15,522 nt of DNA. It comes from Pararoseburia sp963661325 (GTDB taxonomy: Bacteria > Bacillota > Clostridia > Lachnospirales > Lachnospiraceae). The notes under the pieces are model-generated. The model searched no databases, was not told the DNA's origin, and was given only the letters and a program-made list of their open reading frames with translations. The position numbers and the translations under genes are program-made. The DNA lies in contig CAVLBP010000056.1 in the NCBI GenBank assembly GCA_963661325.1, positions 1-15,522 on the forward strand, in the 5' to 3' direction. Shown one piece after another: positions 1-8,700 of the stretch (position 1 is its first letter; each line of letters opens with the position of its first letter).

Positions 1-651
1 CTTTGTGCGGAGCAGGGATTGCTCATGCCGCCAGGCATCCACCTTGGCATGGTCACCCGACAAGAGGATCGCCGGTACTTTTTTCCCTTTCCACTCCTCC
101 GGTCTGGAATACTGTGGATATTCCAGCAGATTGTTTTCAAAACTCTCTGTCTCCTTGGAATCCCCATTGGAAAGCACCCCCGGTACCATACGGGAAATGG
201 CATCCACCATGACCATGGCAGGAAGTTCCCCTCCTGTTAAGACAAAATCACCGATCGACATATAATCAGTCACGATCTCCTCTAAGACGCGCTCATCTAC
301 GCCCTCATAATGTCCACAGAGCAGGATGATATTTTCCTCGCCTGCCAGTTTCTTGGCATCCGATTGCACAAAAGTCTTTCCCTGAGGTGTCAGATAGATG
401 GTACGCACACTGCCTTCTACACGATCGACAACAGACTTCCACGCATCATAGATCGGCTGTGCCTGCATGACCATGCCCGCACCGCCACCATAAGGATAAT
501 CATCCACCTTTTTATGCTTGTCCAAAGTATAATCCCGGATATTGACCGCCTCTATGGACAAGAGTCCTTTTTGGATCGCCCTGCCGATAATACTGGTATT
601 TAAGCCCTGCATGACCATTTCCGGGAACAAGGTTAAAACAAAAAACTTCAC
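1..651 (-). CDS. trmD: tRNA (guanine-37-N1)-methyltransferase, 3' end cut by window edge
   Basis: TrmD methylates G37 next to the anticodon of tRNAs, using S-adenosylmethionine, and prevents +1 frameshifting. 217 codons are visible; the family is usually about 240 residues, so only a short C-terminal piece is missing beyond base 1. The trefoil-knot SAM site is clear: LLCGHYEGVDER at residues 110-121 and SIGDFVLTGGELPAM at 132-146. Asp150 in VMVDAISR matches the catalytic aspartate of the family. NIRDYTLDKHKKVDDYPYGG near residues 37-57 is also typical. The start is a GTG at 651, two bases after the rimM stop, with GAGGAG five bases upstream inside the end of rimM. This points to translational coupling with rimM. 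rplS would be the usual next gene, outside the window. Confidence 0.96.
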   Translation of the reverse strand, partial: MKFFVLTLFPEMVMQGLNTSIIGRAIQKGLLSIEAVNIRDYTLDKHKKVDDYPYGGGAGMVMQAQPIYDAWKSVVDRVEGSVRTIYLTPQGKTFVQSDAKKLAGEENIILLCGHYEGVDERVLEEIVTDYMSIGDFVLTGGELPAMVMVDAISRMVPGVLSNGDSKETESFENNLLEYPQYSRPEEWKGKKVPAILLSGDHAKVDAWRHEQSLLRTK

Positions 652-653
652 GT

Positions 654-1166
654 TTACTCCTCTTCTAACAGTCCGTCCAAGAGATGAACGGTCATTTTCT
701 TTTCTTCATCATCTACACGCAAGATACAGTCACGGATGGCTGGAAGCAGGACTTCCTTGCCAGACGGCATCTCTACCACATAGACGTCATTAGCACCTGT
801 CGTGATCACATCCGTCAAATTTCCAAGCACAAGACCCTCGTCTGTCACAACCGAAAGACCGATCAGGTCAGCAATAAAATACTCATTTTCTTCGCATGCA
901 ACCCGGTTTTCCTTGGTCACATACAACTTGGCTCCCTTGTACTTTTCCACATCATTGATGTTGTCATATCCCTTGAACTTTAAAATCACAAGATTCTTCT
1001 GCGGTCTCGCCGAAGTCACCTCCAGCCTGATCTGCTCTCGACCGGTATCTAGGATCAGATCCTTCATATTTTTAAAGCGCATCACATCATCCGTCAAAGG
1101 AAATACCTTGACCTCGCCCCGGACTCCATGTGTCTGTGTGATCGCGCCTACCTGATATAAATCCAT
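654..1166 (-). CDS. rimM: 16S rRNA processing / 30S maturation factor RimM
   Basis: RimM is an assembly factor that binds S19 in the maturing head of the 30S subunit. The product is 170 residues, the normal family length. It opens with the conserved QVGAITQTHGVRGEVKV (residues 5-21) and has the N-terminal barrel followed by a PRC-barrel half from about residue 95, with the hallmark TGANDVYVV at 123-131. The frame is open 31 codons further upstream, but that extension runs back through the khpA/rimM intergenic hairpin and looks non-coding. The ATG at 1166 has AGGAG seven bases upstream and gives the canonical N-terminus. It is coupled to trmD downstream (2-base gap). It is separated from khpA by 85 bases containing a terminator-like hairpin, so its expression relative to khpA may be reduced. 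Confidence 0.96.
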   Translation of the reverse strand: MDLYQVGAITQTHGVRGEVKVFPLTDDVMRFKNMKDLILDTGREQIRLEVTSARPQKNLVILKFKGYDNINDVEKYKGAKLYVTKENRVACEENEYFIADLIGLSVVTDEGLVLGNLTDVITTGANDVYVVEMPSGKEVLLPAIRDCILRVDDEEKKMTVHLLDGLLEEE

Positions 1167-1201
1167 ACACTCTCTCCTGAAAAATGTCCCATTGATATAA
1201 G

Positions 1202-1244
1202 AAAAAATCCCCAACCGCCACACCTTTGCATGGCAATTAGGGAT
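1202..1244 (-). terminator. Terminator-like hairpin between khpA and rimM
   Basis: On the minus strand, arm 1244-1232 pairs with arm 1219-1207 in a 13-bp stem (ten Watson-Crick and three G-U pairs). The loop is 12 nt and a run of Ts follows (1206-1202, then C and TTAT). The G-U pairs exist only in minus-strand RNA, which fits a function in that direction. It begins eight bases after the khpA stop codon and lies about 35 bases before the rimM start. I found no convincing promoter between it and rimM, so partial read-through, or a processing and stability role, is likely. Confidence 0.7.
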
Positions 1245-1251
1245 CTTAGTC

Positions 1252-1479
1252 TTATACAATATCTACAACGACTTTTTTATCCGACTTTGAGGCTGCTGCC
1301 TTCACTACGGAACGGATTGCTTTTGCAATACGTCCCTGCTTGCCGATTACCTTGCCCATATCTGATGAAGCCACATGTAACTCAACAACAATGGTCTTGT
1401 CATTTTCTGTCTCTGTAACAACAACTTCCTCCGGGTAATCTACCAGTGACTTTGCAATTACTTCAACTAATTCTTTCAT
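1252..1479 (-). CDS. khpA: KH-domain RNA-binding protein KhpA (YlqC/UPF0109 family)
   Basis: A single-KH-domain RNA-binding protein of 75 residues. The GxxG loop that contacts RNA is seen as VIGKQGRIAKAI (GKQG at residues 46-49). In other Firmicutes KhpA pairs with KhpB (EloR/Jag) and affects cell elongation and small-RNA biology; that is family knowledge. The codons GTG ATG are adjacent at 1482-1477. I chose the ATG at 1479 because it gives the usual MKELVE start, but GTG at 1482 has equally good spacing from GAGG. The gene follows rpsP by 36-39 bases and is followed by a terminator-like hairpin, so it closes the ylxM-ffh-rpsP-khpA group. The position matches ylqC after rpsP in Bacillus; ylqD is absent here. 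Confidence 0.92.
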   Translation of the reverse strand: MKELVEVIAKSLVDYPEEVVVTETENDKTIVVELHVASSDMGKVIGKQGRIAKAIRSVVKAAASKSDKKVVVDIV

Positions 1480-1518
1480 CACCTAATACCTCGTTCTTTC
1501 AATGCCTGTTTAAATGGA

Positions 1519-1764
1519 TTATTTCTCGATACCAGCCTGCTTGAAAATTCTTGCTACAGTCTCTGTTGGCTGTGCTCCGTTAGCGAGCCACTTCTTTGCC
1601 AACTCTTCGTTTACATGATATGCGGAAGGATCCTGATTTGGATCGTATGTTCCGATCTCCTCGATGCACTTACCATCTCTAGGTGATCTGGAATCTGCTA
1701 CTACGATTCTGTAGAAAGGATTCTTCTTCTGTCCCATTCTTCTTAATCTAATCTTTACTGCCAT
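1519..1764 (-). CDS. rpsP: 30S ribosomal protein S16
   Basis: S16 is an early-binding small-subunit protein that stabilises the 5' and central domains of 16S rRNA. The 81-residue product has the family start MAVKIRLRRMGQKKNPFYR, then VVADSRSPRDGKCIEEIGTY and the C-terminal PTETVARIF stretch. Length is normal. A strong AGGAGG lies eight bases before the ATG. It sits 43 bases downstream of ffh. This gap is very AT-rich and contains a TATAAT without a good -35, so a weak internal promoter is possible but not claimed. Confidence 0.98.
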   Translation of the reverse strand: MAVKIRLRRMGQKKNPFYRIVVADSRSPRDGKCIEEIGTYDPNQDPSAYHVNEELAKKWLANGAQPTETVARIFKQAGIEK

Positions 1765-1807
1765 TTTGTTTTCCTCCTAAGAAATTAAAAATTATAAATT
1801 TATGTTG

Positions 1808-3160
1808 TTAAAAAGGAAATTTCATTCTTCCTCTTTTACCACCCATCATGCCCGGCATTTTTTTCATCATCTTTTTCGTCTGATCGAACTGTTTGATGAA
1901 ACGGTTGACTTCTGCAATGTCAACGCCGGCACCTCTTGCCAATCGCTTTTTACGACTTGGATTCATAAGTTTCGGATTGGCTCTCTCCTCCGGTGTCATC
2001 GAAAGGATGATCGCCTCTATGTGTGCCATCTTTTTGTCATCAATGGCACCCTCTAACTGTGAGACCTGCGCACTGTTCATGCCCGGGATCATCCCCGGCA
2101 TCATGCCAAGCACACTGCCGATACCACCCATCTTCTTCATCTGCGCCATAGAGTCCAGATAATCATTGTAATCAAACTCTGCCTTGCGCATCTTGCGGGA
2201 TAGATCCTTTGCCTTTTCCTCATCAATGGATGCCTCTGCCTTTTCGATCAGAGAAAGCACATCACCCATGCCAAGGATACGGGACGCCATACGATCCGGA
2301 TAAAACTGCTCCAGATCATCCAGTTTCTCTCCCATACCACAGAAAAGGATCGGCTTGCCTGTCACGGCACGAATGGAAAGTGCCGCACCACCTCTGGTAT
2401 CACCATCTAACTTTGTAAGGACAACTCCATCAATACCGATCTTTTCATCGAAAGTACCTGCTACATTGACAGCATCCTGTCCGGTCATGGCATCGACAAC
2501 CAAAAGCGTCTGTGCCACATCTACGGATTCCTTGATCTCAACCAACTCATCCATCATGCCCTCATCGATATGCAGTCGGCCTGCGGTATCGAGGATCACA
2601 ACATTAAAGCCGTTTTTCTTGGCATGTTCGATGGATGCTTTTGCGATATCTGCCGGCTTGTTCTTGTCTCCCATGGCAAATACCGGTACGCCCTGCTTTT
2701 CCCCGTTGATCTGCAACTGGGTAATGGCAGCTGGACGATATACGTCACAGGCAACCAAAAGCGGTTTCTTGCCTTTTTTCTTCACATGACCTGCCAACTT
2801 GGCGGTCGTGGTCGTTTTACCTGCACCTTGCAGACCTACCATCATGATGATCGTGATCTGCTGTCCCGGGCGATAAGCAATCTCCGTCGTCTCAGATCCC
2901 ATCAGATTCGTAAGTTCTTCATTTACGATCTTGATGACCATCTGTCCCGGATTCAGACCATTCATCACATCTGCACCGATCGCACGCTCCTGCACTGTCT
3001 TAACAAAGTTCTTTACGACTTTGAAATTGACATCTGCCTCTAAGAGTGCCATCTTGACTTCCTTAAGAGCAGCCTTGACATCTTCCTCACTCAGACGTCC
3101 CTTACCACGAAGGTTCTTGAATACATTTTGTAATTTGTCTGAAAGACTCTCAAATGCCAT
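1808..3160 (-). CDS. ffh: Signal recognition particle GTPase Ffh (SRP54)
   Basis: Ffh binds 4.5S/6S scRNA and the signal peptide of nascent membrane and secreted proteins, then docks with FtsY. All parts are present in 450 residues. The N domain is at about 1-90. The G domain has its P-loop GLQGAGKTTT at 109-118, DTAGR at 191-195 and TKLDG at 249-253. The methionine-rich M domain runs from about 300, with the finger region at 336-361 (many Met and Gly) and the RNA-binding helix-turn-helix NPSRKKRLARGAG at 400-412. The C-terminus ends in a Met/Lys/Gly tail. The ATG at 3160 follows the ylxM stop by one base, with GAGGAG overlapping the end of ylxM, so the two are translationally coupled. Confidence 0.98.
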   Translation of the reverse strand: MAFESLSDKLQNVFKNLRGKGRLSEEDVKAALKEVKMALLEADVNFKVVKNFVKTVQERAIGADVMNGLNPGQMVIKIVNEELTNLMGSETTEIAYRPGQQITIIMMVGLQGAGKTTTTAKLAGHVKKKGKKPLLVACDVYRPAAITQLQINGEKQGVPVFAMGDKNKPADIAKASIEHAKKNGFNVVILDTAGRLHIDEGMMDELVEIKESVDVAQTLLVVDAMTGQDAVNVAGTFDEKIGIDGVVLTKLDGDTRGGAALSIRAVTGKPILFCGMGEKLDDLEQFYPDRMASRILGMGDVLSLIEKAEASIDEEKAKDLSRKMRKAEFDYNDYLDSMAQMKKMGGIGSVLGMMPGMIPGMNSAQVSQLEGAIDDKKMAHIEAIILSMTPEERANPKLMNPSRKKRLARGAGVDIAEVNRFIKQFDQTKKMMKKMPGMMGGKRGRMKFPF

Positions 3161-3161
3161 C

Positions 3162-3506
3162 TTATAACTCCTCTAGGATATCGTTGGATATGACTGTGAT
3201 CTGTGATAAGATCTCTTCCACAGAATATTGATCGGTAGCGTGTACCAAAGTATCAATCGTCCTCACTTTGTCTCTGATATGAACAAACTTTTCAATCAGA
3301 TGTAACTTGTCCTCATATTCTTCTAATGTGCGGGTGGATCGCTTGATCACATCATGCACCGCCTGACGGCTGATGCCCCGATCGGCTGCGATCTCTCCCA
3401 AAGACAGGTCATTTAGTACGAAATCTTCATAGATGCTTCTCTGATGATCGTTTAAAAGTTCACCATAGAAATCATAAAGATCTCCCTGCTCAATCTTATC
3501 GTTCAT
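3162..3506 (-). CDS. ylxM: YlxM, helix-turn-helix protein of the SRP operon (UPF0122)
   Basis: A 114-residue sigma-factor-like helix-turn-helix protein. The helix-turn-helix is LSLGEIAADRGISRQAVHDV (about residues 35-54), resembling region 4 of sigma factors. YlxM is encoded beside ffh or ftsY across Firmicutes and Mollicutes and is reported to interact with the SRP; its exact job is unclear, so the functional label comes from position and family. The ATG at 3506 has GAGGTG five bases upstream. A good promoter lies directly before it and predicts a 5' leader of only about a dozen bases, so ylxM is the first gene of the ylxM-ffh unit. In Bacillus ylxM follows ftsY directly; here ilvA intervenes. 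Confidence 0.94.
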   Translation of the reverse strand: MNDKIEQGDLYDFYGELLNDHQRSIYEDFVLNDLSLGEIAADRGISRQAVHDVIKRSTRTLEEYEDKLHLIEKFVHIRDKVRTIDTLVHATDQYSVEEILSQITVISNDILEEL

Positions 3507-3521
3507 ATCATCACCTCGTAT

Positions 3522-3550
3522 AATATACTATAGCCAAAAGCAGGTGTCAA
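3522..3550 (-). promoter_or_regulatory. SigA-type promoter of the ylxM-ffh unit
   Basis: On the minus strand there is a perfect -35 TTGACA (3550-3545), a 17-bp spacer and the -10 TATATT (3527-3522). Transcription would start near 3515, leaving a very short leader in which GAGG is close to the 5' end. The -35 box lies inside the 3' arm of the hairpin that follows ilvA. Confidence 0.75.
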
Positions 3551-3573
3551 GTATTTTTTCTTGACACCTGCTT
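3536..3573 (-). terminator. Perfect 14-bp hairpin after ilvA
   Basis: Arms 3573-3560 and 3551-3538 pair perfectly over 14 bp with an 8-nt A-rich loop (minus-strand sense). A short TTTT follows, two of whose bases are in the stem. It starts about 20 bases after the ilvA stop, as expected for an intrinsic terminator of the smc-ftsY-ilvA unit. The T-run is short, so termination may be incomplete. Confidence 0.7.
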
Positions 3574-3593
3574 GTAATTGTTATATTTCCCTC

Positions 3594-4805
3594 TTACAGA
3601 CTCGTTCTCACGATCTTTGGCTGATATCCGCCCTTTTCAAGGGCATCTAAGATCTGGTTCTTATGATCTGTGCCAAATGCCTCCAGGGTGATACGGAGTT
3701 CTACGGCAGCATTACGGTTGGTCGTTACAAACTGGTTATGCTCCAATTTGATAACATTGCCCTGTACTTCCGCGATTGTCTCTGCAACTCTTGCGAGTTC
3801 GCCCGGCTTGTCCGGAAGCAGTACAGATACGGTAAAGATACGGTCTCTAAAGATCAAGCCCTGCTGAACAACAGATGACATAGTAATGACATCCATATTA
3901 CCGCCACTGAGGATAGAAACCACGCGCTTGCCTTTGACATTTAATTTGTTTAAGGCTGCCACGGTAAGCAGTCCTGAATTTTCTACGACCATCTTGTGAT
4001 TTTCCACCATATCAAGGAAGGCTGCGATCAGTTCATCATCTTCCACTGTGATGATATCATCTAAGTTCTTCTGGATATATGGGAAAATATTGCTTCCCGG
4101 CGTCTTTACGGCTGTACCGTCTGCGATCGTATTGACTGTCGGAAGAGTTGTGACTTTTCCGTTTTTGATGGATGCCTGCATACAATTTGCTCCTGCCGGC
4201 TCTACACCGATGACCTTGATCTTCGGATTTAAAAGTTTTGCCAGGGTAGATACACCGGTCGCAAGTCCGCCGCCACCGATCGGAACCAGGATATATTCTA
4301 CCAATGGCAACTCCTTAAAGATCTCCATGGCGATCGTGCCCTGTCCTGTTGCAACTGCCAGATCATCAAAAGGATGGATAAAGGTATATCCATGCTCGTC
4401 TGCCAGTTCGTAAGCCTTTGCGCATGCCTCGTCATAGACATCCCCATAAAGGACAACTTCGGCACCCAGATTCTTGGTACGGTTTACCTTGATAAGTGGT
4501 GTTGTGGTCGGCATAACGATCGTTGCCTTTGCTCCGAACTTCTTTGCGGCATATGCAACACCCTGTGCATGGTTACCGGCAGACGCTGTGATCAGCCCCT
4601 TCTTTCTTTCTTCCGGTGTCAGTGTGCTGATCTTATAGTAAGCACCTCTTACCTTATAAGCCCCGGTCAACTGCATATTTTCCGGCTTCAGATAAACACT
4701 GTTTCCACACTTTTCGCTCAGGAAATCACTGTAGATCAACTTGGTCTCCAAAGTGACTTCGCTGACGATCTCACTTGCTTCTTCAAACTTGTCTAATGTC
4801 AACAT
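3594..4805 (-). CDS. ilvA: Threonine ammonia-lyase (dehydratase) with C-terminal ACT domain
   Basis: A PLP enzyme that deaminates L-threonine to 2-oxobutanoate and ammonia, feeding isoleucine synthesis or, in fermenters, propionate formation. The 403 residues match the medium-length form: a fold-type II catalytic domain to about residue 315 plus one ACT domain (about 324-401). Lys51 in QLTGAYKVRGA is the Schiff-base lysine, SAGNHAQG (75-82) binds substrate carboxylate, and GGGGL (177-181) binds the PLP phosphate. SGGNMD at 300-305 is also typical. A single ACT domain suggests allosteric control, but isoleucine-sensitive (IlvA) and catabolic (TdcB) roles cannot be separated from sequence alone. 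AAGGAG precedes the ATG by seven bases. It begins 12 bases after ftsY stops, so it is in the smc-ftsY operon. An amino-acid gene here is unexpected beside SRP genes. Confidence 0.93.
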   Translation of the reverse strand: MLTLDKFEEASEIVSEVTLETKLIYSDFLSEKCGNSVYLKPENMQLTGAYKVRGAYYKISTLTPEERKKGLITASAGNHAQGVAYAAKKFGAKATIVMPTTTPLIKVNRTKNLGAEVVLYGDVYDEACAKAYELADEHGYTFIHPFDDLAVATGQGTIAMEIFKELPLVEYILVPIGGGGLATGVSTLAKLLNPKIKVIGVEPAGANCMQASIKNGKVTTLPTVNTIADGTAVKTPGSNIFPYIQKNLDDIITVEDDELIAAFLDMVENHKMVVENSGLLTVAALNKLNVKGKRVVSILSGGNMDVITMSSVVQQGLIFRDRIFTVSVLLPDKPGELARVAETIAEVQGNVIKLEHNQFVTTNRNAAVELRITLEAFGTDHKNQILDALEKGGYQPKIVRTSL

Positions 4806-4817
4806 CTTTTTTCTCCT

Positions 4818-5747
4818 TTACTGCTCTTCTGTATAAAACAATGCGTTTACAAATTCTTCCGCATCAAATTTCTCCAAATCCTCGATCGTCTCGCCAACGC
4901 CGATATACTTGACCGGTATGCCAAGTTCCGCCTGGATCGCCACTGCGATACCGCCCTTAGCCGTACCGTCCAGTTTTGTAAGCACGATACCGCTTAAGTC
5001 GGTGACCTCCGAAAATTCCTTTGCCTGATTGAGAGCATTCTGTCCGGTCGTACCATCTAAGACGACCAGCGTCTCACGATATGCCTCAGGGAACTCACGG
5101 TCTACGATATTGTTGATCTTTCGCAGTTCCTCCATGAGATTCTTCTTATTATGAAGTCGTCCCGCGGTATCGATCAAGAGCACATCACATCCTCTCGCCT
5201 TTGCCGCAGATACGGCATCATAAACAACGGATGCCGGGTCAGAACCTTCCTGCCCGCCGATCATATCCACCTGGGAGCGGTTCGCCCATTCCTTCAACTG
5301 CTCGCCTGCCGCCGCACGGAAAGTATCGGCTGCCGCAAGCAATACCTTTTTATTCTGTGCGCGCAACTTAGCAGCCAGTTTGCCGATCGTTGTCGTCTTG
5401 CCTACGCCATTGACACCGACCACCAGAACGACCGAAGTGCGGTTTTCAAATTCATATGCCGCCTCCCCGATATCCATCTGCTGTCGGATGCTCTCAATGA
5501 GCAATTCCTTGCACTCTGCCGGCTCCTTGATCTTTTGCTCTTTTACCTTGCGCTTTAAATCTTCTAAGATATTTTCCGTCGTGGTAACACCGATATCACC
5601 CATAATGAGGATCTCTTCGAGTTCCTCGTAAAACTCATCATCAATATTGGTAAAGCCACGGAAAATATAATCCATGTTCTTGACAAAATTATCTCTGGTC
5701 TTGGTAAGTCCTGCCAGTAATCGTTTAAAAAAACCGCCTTCTGCCAT
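4818..5747 (-). CDS. ftsY: Signal recognition particle receptor FtsY
   Basis: FtsY is the membrane-associated GTPase that receives Ffh-ribosome complexes and hands them to the Sec translocon. The 309-residue product has an NG core without the long acidic A domain of E. coli, as is usual in Firmicutes. A short amphipathic N-terminus (FFKRLLAGLTKTR, residues 6-18) probably contacts lipid. The N domain reaches about residue 95. P-loop GVNGVGKTTT is at 111-120, DTFRAAA at 141-147, DTAGR at 193-197 and TKLDG at 257-261. The ATG at 5747 is preceded by AAGGAG that overlaps the smc stop codon, so ftsY is coupled to smc. ilvA follows after 12 bases. The partner ffh lies downstream beyond ilvA and ylxM, under a separate promoter. 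Confidence 0.98.
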   Translation of the reverse strand: MAEGGFFKRLLAGLTKTRDNFVKNMDYIFRGFTNIDDEFYEELEEILIMGDIGVTTTENILEDLKRKVKEQKIKEPAECKELLIESIRQQMDIGEAAYEFENRTSVVLVVGVNGVGKTTTIGKLAAKLRAQNKKVLLAAADTFRAAAGEQLKEWANRSQVDMIGGQEGSDPASVVYDAVSAAKARGCDVLLIDTAGRLHNKKNLMEELRKINNIVDREFPEAYRETLVVLDGTTGQNALNQAKEFSEVTDLSGIVLTKLDGTAKGGIAVAIQAELGIPVKYIGVGETIEDLEKFDAEEFVNALFYTEEQ

Positions 5748-5758
5748 CTTTTCTCTCC

Positions 5759-8700
5759 TTATGCATCCAAATCATTTTCGATCAGGTTGACGGATACCAG
5801 TGCAGATACACCCTTTTCCTGCATGGTAATACCATAGAGTCTGTCTGCCGCATTCATCGTACCTCTTCTATGAGTAATGATAATAAACTGCGTGTTCTTC
5901 GTCAACTTATGTAAATAATTTGCAAAACGTCCTACGTTGGAGTCATCCAATGCCGCCTCGATCTCGTCCAATAGGCAGAATGGCGACGGTTTTAAGTTCT
6001 GGATGGCAAACAGAAGGGCGATTGCTGTCAGTGACTTCTCTCCACCGGATAACTGCATCATATTCTGCAACTTCTTGCCCGGCGGCTGTGCGATGATGCG
6101 GATGCCGGTCTCAAGGATATCCTCACCCTCGACCAGTTCCAGCGTACCCTTGCCACCGCCAAAGAGTTCTTTAAATGCCTTATCAAACTCTCTTTGGATA
6201 TCGGCAAAACCTTCCGTAAACTGCTTGCGCATGCCCTCATCCAGATCGTCGATAATACCCATCAAGGTCTGCTCTGCCTCGACCAGATCGTCATGCTGTC
6301 CCTTTAAGAAATTGTATCGCTCCGATACTTCCTTATATTCTTCGATCGCATTGACATTGACATTCCCCATACGGCGGATCTCATCCTTGACACCGGATGT
6401 CGCTCTACGCATCTCGTCCAGATTGTCATATTCCGGATCGCGGAGTTTTTCTGCCCCGCGCTGGGTCAGTTCATATTCTTCCCACATATAGGTGTTCTGA
6501 TAATTGATGGCTTCTTCCAACTTTTCCCGCTGTGAATTCAAGCGGTAGATTTCCTTATCCAAAGCAGAAATGCGGTCTGCGATTTCTTCTCTCTGTCCGA
6601 AAAATCCCTTATATTCCTGGTTCATAGCATCCTTTTGTTCCAAGGCTTCTTTCAGACGTTTTTCTAAGGCTGCAAAATTGTCATCGCTGGCGATCATGGT
6701 CTTTTTGATCTCTTCAATATCGCCACGCTTTTTATTGGCATCTTCTTTGCCATTCTTGGCTTCTTCTACCAGACGTACAATATCGGCTTCTTTCTTCTCG
6801 ATCTCACTTGCGACACGCTGGCAATTTTCCATGACAAAAGTAACTTTTTGTCTGGCACTGGCTTCTTCGATCTGTGCCTCAGAAACATTGCGGGCTGCCG
6901 ATGTCTCCATATAGGTCTTTTCATCCAGAAGTTTCTGGTATTCCTCGGTCTGCTCTTTTAAGGATTGCTCCTTTTGGGCAGCCTCAGCACGCTCACGCTC
7001 GATCTCTTTCTTACCGGCAGCGATGTCACGCAACTGACGCTCCATCTCCTCACTCTCGGTATTCAGACTGGAGAAAGCATTCTGGCTTTCAGACTTCTGC
7101 TCCTGCACACGCTGCAAATGGATCTGTGCCGTGTTGCAGGCAAGTGCATTTTTCTCCATCTCGCTGCGGTTTTCTTCCCGGTCTGCCTCCAAGAGTGCCT
7201 GTGCCGTCTCTATCTCTGCGATGCGGTCTTTTGCCGCCTTTTTCTCATCCCGTAAAGATGCCAGTTTCTTTTCCAGATCATCAATCTCACGGTTTCTTCC
7301 CAACAGATTGCTGTTGTTCTTGAAACGTCCACCGGAAAGGGATCCGCCCGGGCTGAAATACTCGCCCTCGAGTGTAACAATATGCAAAGAATAATGATTT
7401 TTCTTCGCCAATGCGATACCATTATCTACCGTATCTACCACGATCACACGCCCCAACAGATACGAAAGGACATTGGCATACTTGGCATCCGCCTCCACCA
7501 ATTCGTTGGCAAGTCCCAGCACACCCTTATCGGATAAAATACTCTTATCCTTGGCAAAGCCCTTGCCGGAAACGCTGGTCAATGGCAGGAAAGTCGCACG
7601 TCCCAGACGATTTTCTTTCAGATAGGTGATCATCTTTTTGGCGGTCGCCTCGTCCTTGGTCACGATATTCTGGATGTTACCGCTGAGTGCCGTCTCGATA
7701 GCGATCTCATACTTTTTGTCTACATGGATCAGATCGGAAACAACACCGATGATACCCGGATTTGTCTCCTTTTGTTCCATAACCTTGCGAATACTGTTGC
7801 CGTAGCCATCATAACGCTCGGCAATATTCTTTAAAGCCTCTAACTTGGAAGATAACTTATTGTAATCATCCTGACTGCTTGTCAGACGGTTCTGGGCTTC
7901 CCTGCGCTTGTTCTTCCACTCGACCGCCTTATGTCCGTATTTCTCTTCCTTGTGCTTGCTGGCATCCAAGGCAGACTTGGCATCTTCGTATTCCTTCTGA
8001 CAGCGCTCCAAGCGTTCATTCAGATCTTCTTCCTCTGTCTTACGCTGTAAGAGGCGCTGGTTGAGTTGTGCCTTACGGATATTGATCTGCTCTAACATGG
8101 TATCCAGACGCTGTTCTTTGGATTGGATGGTTCCCTTGCTATTTAAAAGTTCCATCATAGCCTGATTGTTCTGCTCGATCCCATCTGAATATTTCTTGAT
8201 ATCTGCCTGCAAGTCATCATTAAACTTGCGCACAGAAGCAAGCCGTCTTTCCACTTCTTCCAACTGCTCCTGCAACTGGGCTTTTTCTGTCTCGTAGGCA
8301 TCTTTTTGTCGGATATATTCCTTCTTTTCTGCCTCTAAGGCACCCTTTCTCTCCGAAAGGTTCTCATCCGCACTCTCCGCAAAACGGATCTGTTCTTCCA
8401 AAATGCGGATCTGGTTTTCCAGTTTGCCCTTCATGAGCGTCGTATTGCTCTGCTCCTCACGGATCCCCTGGATCTGCTCATCCATAGCATTTAAGCCTTC
8501 TTCCAGAGATGCATACTGGTCCTTGATCTTTTCCTGCTTGTCCTTATTTTCCGTCATCTGCGTTTCGGCAATCTGATAATTTTTCTCGATCTCGGAAAGA
8601 CGACGGTTCATATCTTCAATCTCAAGCAAAAACATATTGACTTCTAAGGTCTTTAACTCCTCTTTTTTCTTTAAGAAGAGTTTGGCATTCTCTGCCTGAC

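Noticed and set aside
1765..1807. TATAAT in the AT-rich gap between ffh and rpsP as an rpsP promoter
   Set aside because: The hexamer is good, but the position 17 bp upstream is TTTCCT, a poor -35, and AT-rich gaps give TATAAT by chance. A weak internal promoter cannot be excluded.
3561..3587. Plus-strand TTGACA/TATATT as an antisense promoter into ilvA
   Set aside because: The spacer is 15 bp, shorter than the usual 16-18, and TTGACA on this strand is an automatic consequence of the hairpin symmetry.
5937..6491. Plus-strand open frame of 184 codons antisense to the 3' end of smc
   Set aside because: It is Ser-rich antisense of coiled-coil and ATPase-head codons, with no ribosome site, no domain and no promoter. 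The smc frame here is fully supported by LSGGE and Walker B.
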